Shown here: piece by piece, positions 58,474 through 64,000 of the stretch
Numbering within the stretch: the first letter of the stretch is position 1
Layout of the letters: the number at the start of each line of letters is the position of its first letter
From: Amycolatopsis sp. CA-128772
GTDB lineage: Bacteria > Actinomycetota > Actinomycetes > Mycobacteriales > Pseudonocardiaceae
Direction: 5' to 3'
Length of the DNA stretch: 64,000 bases
NCBI RefSeq assembly: GCF_002904295.1
Contig: NZ_PPHG01000073.1
Span: 62,001 to 126,000, forward strand
Made by a program: the position numbers and the translations under genes
The notes under the pieces: generated by a model
Database searches by the model: none
What the model saw: the letters and a program-made list of their open reading frames with translations, nothing else
What the model was told of the DNA's origin: nothing

Positions 58474-59897
58474 CGGTCGGCGTCCGGGGCCGCGCGGACG
58501 ATCAGGTCCACGCCCGCCGAATCCACGACCTCGCACCGCAGGAAGTCACCCACCTGCGTCTTCTCCGGCGCGTCCAGGATGACGCACTCGCCGTCGACCT
58601 CCGGGGCCTGGTGCGCCGCGCGGCCGGTGAGCTCGCCGTCGTCGTCCAGCTCCACCAGGACGTCGACGAACGTGCCGATCCGGTCCTCGGCGCGCTGCGC
58701 GGTCAGCTCCTCGACCAGCGCCGAGATCCGGGTGACGCGCTCCGCGACCACGTCGGGGTCGAGCTTGCCGTCGTAGGTTTCGGCTTCGGTGCCGTCCTCG
58801 TCCGAGTAGCCGAAGACGCCGACGGCGTCGAGCCGCGCGCCGGTCAGGAACCGCTCGAGCTCGGCCAGGTCGTGCTCGGTCTCGCCCGGGAAGCCGACGA
58901 TCACGTTGGTCCGGATACCCGCTTCCGGCGCGTACTCACGGATCTGCGCGGTCAGCGCGAGGAACGAGTCCGTCGAGCCGAACCGGCGCATCCGCCGCAG
59001 CACCTGCTCGCTCGAGTGCTGGAAGGACAGGTCGAAGTACTCGGCGACGCCCGGCGTGGTCGCGATCGCCTTGACCAGCTGCGGGCGCGTCTCGGCCGGC
59101 TGCAGGTAGGAGACGCGGACGCGCTCGATGCCGTCGATCCCGGCCAGCCGCGGCAGCAGCCGCTCCAGCGCGGTGGCGCCGTCGCGGCCGAAGTCCTTGC
59201 CGTAGGACGTCGAGTTCTCGCTGACCAGGAACAGCTCCTTCACGCCGTGCTCGGCCAGCCACATCGCCTCGGCCACGATCTCGTCGGGCTGCCGCGAGAC
59301 GAACGAGCCGCGGAACGACGGGATCGCGCAGAACGAGCAGCGCCGGTCGCAGCCGGAGGCGATCTTCAGCGCGGCCACCGGCGAGTCGTCGAGGCGCGTG
59401 CGCAGCACCCGCGGGCCCCAGCCGTGGCCGGGGACCTCGACGGTCTCCGCGGCGGCGGGCCGCTCGACCGGGCTGATCGGCAGCAGCTTGCGGCGGTCAC
59501 CCGGCGTGTGCGAAGCGATCTTGCGGCCCGCGACGACGTCGTCGAGCCGGTCGGAGAGCGCGGCGTAGTGGTCGAAGCCCAGCACCGCGTCGGCCTCGGG
59601 AAGGCTGTCGGCGAGCTCGTGCCCGTAGCGCTCGGCCATGCAGCCGACCGCGACGACCTTCTTGCCCGTGTCGGACGCGGCCAGCAGCGTGTCGACGGAG
59701 TCCTTCTTGGCCGATTCGACGAAGCCGCAGGTGTTGACCACCACGACGTCGGACTCCTCGGGATCGGCCGCCAGCTCCCAGCCGCCGGCCGCCAGCCGGC
59801 CCGCGAGCTCCTCCGAGTCGACCTCGTTGCGGGCACAGCCCAGGGTCAGCAGGGAGACGCGTCGGGTGGCAGCTGGGTCCGCGGCAGGGGAAGGCAC
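58470..59897 (-). CDS. rimO: Ribosomal protein S12 methylthiotransferase RimO
   Basis: 475-residue radical-SAM enzyme that methylthiolates Asp of ribosomal protein S12. N-terminal UPF0004 domain with three cysteines (LTLGCARNEVDSEE, VNTCGFVESAK, AVGCMAERYG), the radical-SAM cluster C183xxxC187xxC190 (SGCDRRCSFCAIPSFRG), and a C-terminal TRAM domain. GTG 59897 has TACCCT 7 nt upstream, a leaderless arrangement. Confidence 0.95.
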   Translation of the reverse strand: MPSPAADPAATRRVSLLTLGCARNEVDSEELAGRLAAGGWELAADPEESDVVVVNTCGFVESAKKDSVDTLLAASDTGKKVVAVGCMAERYGHELADSLPEADAVLGFDHYAALSDRLDDVVAGRKIASHTPGDRRKLLPISPVERPAAAETVEVPGHGWGPRVLRTRLDDSPVAALKIASGCDRRCSFCAIPSFRGSFVSRQPDEIVAEAMWLAEHGVKELFLVSENSTSYGKDFGRDGATALERLLPRLAGIDGIERVRVSYLQPAETRPQLVKAIATTPGVAEYFDLSFQHSSEQVLRRMRRFGSTDSFLALTAQIREYAPEAGIRTNVIVGFPGETEHDLAELERFLTGARLDAVGVFGYSDEDGTEAETYDGKLDPDVVAERVTRISALVEELTAQRAEDRIGTFVDVLVELDDDGELTGRAAHQAPEVDGECVILDAPEKTQVGDFLRCEVVDSAGVDLIVRAAPDADR

Positions 59898-59994
59898 GAC
59901 GTTCAGGGTAGCCGCCGGTCCCGGGCGGGCCGACGACGGCGTAGCCCGGTTGTGTCCCCACGCGTACGGGGACGATGTGGCAGGGTGGACGATC

Positions 59995-60504
59995 GTGCCG
60001 TCCGACTCGCCCCGCCCGACCGTCCGCCGCGCCCGCATCGCCGACGTCCGCAAGATCAAGGCCCTGGTCGACTCGGACGCCGGTCGCGTCCTGCTGGAGA
60101 AGGACCTGGTCACGCTGTACGAGGACGTCCAGGAGTTCTGGGTCGCCGAGGTGGGTGACGAGGTGGTCGGCGCGGCCGCGCTGCACGTGCTCTGGGAGGA
60201 CATCGCCGAGCTGCGCACCGTCGTGGTCGACAAGGCCGTCCGCGGCCAGGGTGTCGGGCGGGTGCTGGTCGCCCGGCTGGTCGACGAGGCACGTGAGCTC
60301 GGTCTCAGGCGGCTGTTCGTGCTGACCTTCGAGACGACCTTCTTCGCCGGCCACGGGTTCGTCGAGATCGACGGCACGCCGGTGTCCCACGAGGTCTACG
60401 AGGAGATGCGGCGCTCACACGACACCGGCGTCGCGGAGTTCCTGGACCTGCCCTACGCCAAGCCGAACACCCTGGGAAATTCCCGCATGCTGCTCGAACT
60501 GTGA
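59995..60504 (+). CDS. argA: Amino-acid N-acetyltransferase (ArgA-like GNAT)
   Basis: 169-residue GNAT protein corresponding to Rv2747, which acetylates glutamate (and glutamine) for arginine synthesis in mycobacteria. Acetyl-CoA motif VVVDKAVRGQGVGRVLVARL, and the family tail LPYAKPNTLGNSRMLLEL. GTG 59995; a CAGGGT box lies 8 nt upstream. Divergent from rimO. Confidence 0.9.
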   Translation: MPSDSPRPTVRRARIADVRKIKALVDSDAGRVLLEKDLVTLYEDVQEFWVAEVGDEVVGAAALHVLWEDIAELRTVVVDKAVRGQGVGRVLVARLVDEARELGLRRLFVLTFETTFFAGHGFVEIDGTPVSHEVYEEMRRSHDTGVAEFLDLPYAKPNTLGNSRMLLEL

Positions 60505-60594
60505 GGGAAAACCTCCTTTCGGGCGGTGACGTGCACCACCGTGCTACCGGAAGCTGATCGGGCATTCGTCCACCGATCGACGAGGAACACACTG

Positions 60595-61029
60595 ATGCGC
60601 ACGACGCTGCGGAACCTGGGGGCCACCTTGGCGGTGGCCGTATCCGTCGGCGCGGGTGCCCTCTTGGGCACCGGCACCGCGGCGGCCGTCGACATTCCGA
60701 CGGTCACCGACCAGTACCTCTTCTCGACGTCCCTCTCCGGCTTCGAAACGATCCGGAACTCCGCGCCCTACGCCGGCCAGCTCGACTGGTCGTCCGACGG
60801 CTGTTCGTGGTCGCCGGACACGCCGTTCGGCTGGCAGTTCCTGCCGGGCTGCCACCGGCACGACTTCGGCTACCGCAACTACAAGAAGCAGGGCCGGTTC
60901 ACCTCGGCGAACCGGCTGAAGATCGACGACAACCTGTATTCGGACCTGAAGAGCGTCTGCGGATCCAACATCGCCTGCAAGGGCGCGGCCTGGACGTACT
61001 ACCAGGCGGTCCGCAAGTTCGGCGGCTGA
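60595..61029 (+). CDS. Secreted prokaryotic phospholipase A2
   Basis: 144 residues: signal peptide (residues 1-29, hydrophobic LGATLAVAVSVGAGALLGTG, then AAA) and a mature domain with the catalytic His-Asp pair in GCHRHDFGYRNYKKQGRF. Four cysteines could form two disulfides, as in Streptomyces violaceoruber phospholipase A2. It hydrolyses sn-2 acyl chains of phospholipids outside the cell. Confidence 0.93.
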   Translation: MRTTLRNLGATLAVAVSVGAGALLGTGTAAAVDIPTVTDQYLFSTSLSGFETIRNSAPYAGQLDWSSDGCSWSPDTPFGWQFLPGCHRHDFGYRNYKKQGRFTSANRLKIDDNLYSDLKSVCGSNIACKGAAWTYYQAVRKFGG

Positions 61030-61038
61030 GGACACCGC

Positions 61039-61509
61039 TCAGCTGATCCGGACCGTCGCCTCCCCGGCGTCCTCGCTCACCGCCACCAGCTCGATCCGGC
61101 TGGCGGCGAACGAGGTCGCCTGCGGGCCGGTGCGCGGGCCGCTGTGGAGCTCGGCCGTGGTGCTTTCGCCGCGGCCGGGCTCCTTCAGCAGGAACGCCAG
61201 CGTGGCCTCGCCCTGCCAGATGCACGTCATCCCGGGCCGGCACCGCGAGTCCTCGACCACTCTGGTGTAGCGCACGGTCAGGTCCTTCCCCTGCACCGCG
61301 GCCTCCTGGCCGAGGCGCAGCGTGACGTCCTGCCCGGCGGCCGCGCTCACGGCCGGCGATGACGGCGGCGCGGCGGGCCCGGCAGCAGGCTGCCCGGCGG
61401 CGACGGAGCTCCCGGCGCCCACCGTGACGACGGCGAAGGCGAACAGTCCGGCTACGAATCGCGGTAGGTCCACGTGCTCAGGACGGAACCGGGCGAGCGC
61501 GGGTTGCAC
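61039..61509 (-). CDS. Putative secreted protein of unknown function
   Basis: 156 residues with a signal-peptide-like N-terminus (FVAGLFAFAVVTVGAGSSVAA) and a beta-rich domain carrying DSRCRPGMTCIWQGEATLAF, a two-cysteine motif shared by some secreted actinobacterial proteins. GTG 61509 lies 4 bp past the ftsK stop, with GAGGAG as ribosome site inside ftsK. Function unknown; convergent with the phospholipase gene. Confidence 0.75.
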   Translation of the reverse strand: MQPALARFRPEHVDLPRFVAGLFAFAVVTVGAGSSVAAGQPAAGPAAPPSSPAVSAAAGQDVTLRLGQEAAVQGKDLTVRYTRVVEDSRCRPGMTCIWQGEATLAFLLKEPGRGESTTAELHSGPRTGPQATSFAASRIELVAVSEDAGEATVRIS

Positions 61510-61513
61510 CGCT

Positions 61514-64000
61514 CTACTCCTCGTCTTCGCCGGCGTCGGCGTCCACCGGGCCGCCGCCGCGGATCATGAACAGGACGCCTTCGAGCTCCTCCGGCTTGAT
61601 CAGCACGTCGCGGGCCTTCGAACCCTCCGACGGGCCGACCACGCCACGGCTTTCCAGCAGGTCCATCAGCCGGCCCGCCTTGGCGAACCCGACGCGCAGC
61701 TTGCGCTGCAGCATCGACGTCGAGCCGAACTGGGACGTCACGATCAGCTCCGCCGCCTGCAGCAGGACGTCGAGGTCGTCGCCGATGTCCGGGTCGATCT
61801 CCTTCTTCTCGCCGGCCTTCTGCGCGGTGACGCCGTCCTGGTAGTCCGGCTGCGCCTGCTCCTTGGCATAGGAGACGATCGCAGATATTTCTTCGTCCCC
61901 GACGAACGCGCCCTGGATGCGGACCGGCTTCCCGGCGCCCATCGGCAGGTAGAGCGCGTCGCCCATGCCGATCAGCTTCTCCGCGCCCGGCTGGTCGAGG
62001 ATGACCCGCGAGTCGGTCAGCGACGACGTCGCGAACGCCAGCCGCGAAGGCACGTTGGTCTTGATCAGGCCGGTGACGACGTCGACCGACGGCCGCTGGG
62101 TGGCCAGGACCAGGTGGATCCCCGCGGCGCGGGCCTTCTGGGTGATCCGGACGATCGCGTCCTCGACGTCGCGCGGAGCGGTCATCATCAGGTCGGCGAG
62201 CTCGTCGACGATCGCCATGATGTACGGGTACGGCCGGTACTCGCGCTCCGAGCCCGGCGGCGCGGTGATCTCGCCGGACTTCACCTTCTTGTTGTAGTCG
62301 TCGATGTGCCGGACCTTGTTGACCTGCATGTCCTGGTAGCGCTGCTCCATCTCCTCCACCAGCCAGGCCAGCGCGGCGGCGGCCTTCTTCGGCTGGGTGA
62401 TGATGGGCGTGATCAGGTGCGGGATGCCCTCGTACGGCGTCAGCTCGACCATCTTCGGGTCGATCAGGATCATCCGGCACTCGTCCGGCGTCGCGCGCGC
62501 GAGCAGCGACACGAGCATCGAGTTCACGAAGCTCGACTTACCGGAACCGGTGGAGCCCGCGACCAGCAGGTGCGGCATCTTCGTCAGGTTCGCGGTGACG
62601 AAGTGGCCCTCGATGTCCTTGCCGAGGCCGATCACCATCGGGTGGTTGTCCTTGACCGTGGTCGGCGCCCGCAGGACGTCCCCCAGCCGGACCATCTCGC
62701 GGTCGGAGTTGGGCACCTCGATGCCGACCGCGGACTTGCCCGGGATCGGCGCCAGCAGGCGGACGTTGTCGGTGGCCACCGCGTAGGCGATGTTCTTGGT
62801 CAGCGCGGTGATCTTCTCGACCTTCACGCCCGGACCGAGCTCGACTTCGTAGCGGGTGACCGTCGGGCCGCGGGTGAAGCCGGTGACCTGCGCGTCGACG
62901 TTGAACTGCTCCAGCACGCCGGTGATCGCCTCGATCATGGCGTCGTTGGCCTTGCTGCGGGACTTCGGCGCGTCGCCGAGCTTCAGCAGGTCGGGCGGCG
63001 GGAGCTGGTAGTCGCCCTCGACCGTGCGGGTGACCGCGAGCGGCGGTTCCGGAGCCTTCTTCGGCTTCTTCTCGACGACCTCGACCGGCGGTTTGGGCAC
63101 CGCCTTGGGCGGCTTGATCGGCGTCGGCGCCTCGGCCAGCATCGCGTCGATGTCCAGCTGCTCGGCGGCGGCCTCGCCGGACTGGCGCCGCCGGGACGGC
63201 TTGCGCAGCCGCGCGGCCTTCGGGTCGGCTTCGGTGACTTTCTCTTCGTCGGTGGCGAAGCCGGAGCGCTGCGCCTCGGCTTCGGCGAGCTCCTCCTCGT
63301 CGAGGCCCCAGTTGCGCAGCCGGTGCGGGATCTCGCGGACCGGCGTGCCGGTGAACACGAGCACGCCGAAGAACAGCGCGAGGATCAGCAGCGGCACGGC
63401 GACCCAGGTGGTGACGCCCATGGTCAGCAGGCCGCCGGAGAACGCGCCGACGATGCCGCCGGCGTACATCCGGCCGTCGTTGGTGTCCGGGAGCGCGGTG
63501 AAGATGTGCAGCATCCCGAGCACGGACAGGACGACCATGATCGTGCCGACCACCATCCGCGGCCGCGTCTCCGGGTGCGGCTCGGACCGCATCAGCGCGA
63601 CGGCGACGACGACCAGCACCAGCGGCAGCGTGACCGCCCCGGCGCCGAGGACGGTCCGGGTGGCGATCTCCACGCCGATGCCGATCGGCCCGGCCGCCCG
63701 CCACCAGACACCGACGGCCGCGACGATGCCCAGGCCGATCAGGCCCAGCGCGAGGCCGTCGCGGCGGTGTTCGGCTTCGAGCTCACGGGTGCGGCCGACC
63801 GTGCGGGCCAGCGTGCCCAGGCCCTTGGCCAGCAGGTTCCAGGTCCCGCGGACGCCCTTCCCGAAGATCCCGGGCGTCTTGCGGCGGGCCCGGGGCGGCG
63901 GTTTGCGAGCGGACGACGTACGTGGCTTCGCGGGTGTACGCGGCTTACGCGCCGCTGTCCCCTTCGCGCCGCTGCCAGTGCTTCTCTTCCTCGTCGCCGA
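61514..64000 (-). CDS. ftsK: DNA translocase FtsK (partial, right edge)
   Basis: The C-terminal 828 residues; the frame is still open at base 64000, and the Arg/Lys/Pro-rich sequence there suggests only a little is missing. Four membrane helices, a short linker (shorter than in E. coli), then the alpha/beta motor with Walker A GSTGSGKSSFVNSM and Walker B YIMAIVDELADLMM, and the DNA-reading gamma winged helix (LIVTSQFGSTSMLQRKLRVG). It pumps DNA across the septum and aids XerCD. Next to argA, pgsA and clgR as in mycobacteria. Confidence 0.96.
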   Translation of the reverse strand, partial: SATRKRSTGSGAKGTAARKPRTPAKPRTSSARKPPPRARRKTPGIFGKGVRGTWNLLAKGLGTLARTVGRTRELEAEHRRDGLALGLIGLGIVAAVGVWWRAAGPIGIGVEIATRTVLGAGAVTLPLVLVVVAVALMRSEPHPETRPRMVVGTIMVVLSVLGMLHIFTALPDTNDGRMYAGGIVGAFSGGLLTMGVTTWVAVPLLILALFFGVLVFTGTPVREIPHRLRNWGLDEEELAEAEAQRSGFATDEEKVTEADPKAARLRKPSRRRQSGEAAAEQLDIDAMLAEAPTPIKPPKAVPKPPVEVVEKKPKKAPEPPLAVTRTVEGDYQLPPPDLLKLGDAPKSRSKANDAMIEAITGVLEQFNVDAQVTGFTRGPTVTRYEVELGPGVKVEKITALTKNIAYAVATDNVRLLAPIPGKSAVGIEVPNSDREMVRLGDVLRAPTTVKDNHPMVIGLGKDIEGHFVTANLTKMPHLLVAGSTGSGKSSFVNSMLVSLLARATPDECRMILIDPKMVELTPYEGIPHLITPIITQPKKAAAALAWLVEEMEQRYQDMQVNKVRHIDDYNKKVKSGEITAPPGSEREYRPYPYIMAIVDELADLMMTAPRDVEDAIVRITQKARAAGIHLVLATQRPSVDVVTGLIKTNVPSRLAFATSSLTDSRVILDQPGAEKLIGMGDALYLPMGAGKPVRIQGAFVGDEEISAIVSYAKEQAQPDYQDGVTAQKAGEKKEIDPDIGDDLDVLLQAAELIVTSQFGSTSMLQRKLRVGFAKAGRLMDLLESRGVVGPSEGSKARDVLIKPEELEGVLFMIRGGGPVDADAGEDEE

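Overview
The window is very GC-rich and has the gene order of an actinomycete of the Pseudonocardiaceae; the EspG/PPE/DUF3558 cassette and overall synteny suggest Amycolatopsis or a close relative (inference). It is ordinary chromosome: no prophage, insertion sequence, CRISPR array, rRNA or tRNA gene was seen. MurE carries the DNPR motif of meso-diaminopimelate-adding enzymes.

Layout. 1-4.2 kb: the start of a class B penicillin-binding protein gene and ileS, led by an Ile T-box. 4.4-10 kb (all minus strand): a small membrane protein gene, wag31, yggT, sepF, yggS, pgeF and ftsZ, the distal part of the division and cell wall (dcw) cluster. 10.2-21.7 kb: a block of 13 genes that separates ftsZ from ftsQ, which are neighbours in most actinobacteria. 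It holds a SigK/RskA lipid-modification locus (FAD oxidoreductase, DUF1365, sigK, rskA, facing a cyclopropane synthase and a DUF1295 membrane protein), a DinB-fold protein, an OhrR-like regulator with OsmC, and three transport or redox units with visible operators. 21.7-36.6 kb: the rest of the dcw cluster, transcribed mraZ-rsmH-ftsL-ftsI-murE-murF-mraY-murD-ftsW-murG-murC-ftsQ, with overlapping stop/start codons almost throughout. 37-39.3 kb: a four-gene type VII secretion-associated cassette. 39.6-46.9 kb: moxR, DUF58, transglutaminase, DUF3040 and dinB. 46.9-54.1 kb: mixed genes (methyltransferase, ParA-like, Nei-like, adenosine deaminase family, GNAT, pyrD, a degenerate amidase) plus an odd stretch of tiny ORFs and hairpins near 50.65-50.87 kb. 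54.5-64 kb: pspM, pspA, clgR, cinA, pgsA, rimO, argA, a secreted phospholipase A2, a secreted unknown, and ftsK running off the right end; this matches the Mycobacterium tuberculosis Rv2743c-Rv2748c order.

How the genes work together. The dcw genes make lipid II (MurC-F, MraY, MurG), polymerise and cross-link it (FtsW, FtsI), position the ring (FtsZ, SepF, FtsQ, FtsL) and direct polar growth (Wag31). MraZ has a clear operator of four GTGGNG boxes at 10-bp spacing on its own promoter. ClgR, PspA and PspM form an envelope-stress module. SigK/RskA probably controls its lipid-modification neighbours through two matching divergent promoters.

Most unusual observation: four loci (4.25, 36.9, 44.6 and 54.5 kb) carry degenerate repeats with an exact 21-bp period. 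Each array abuts the stop codon of a gene, and two contain a head-to-head flip that forms a roughly 40-nt hairpin. Other points of interest are the split dcw cluster, extra inverted GTGGGG box clusters upstream of mraZ, a 12-codon ORF behind a nearly full-length anti-anti-Shine-Dalgarno sequence, an amidase lacking its catalytic triad, and a recurring TANNNT-7 nt-GTG/ATG pattern of probable leaderless genes.
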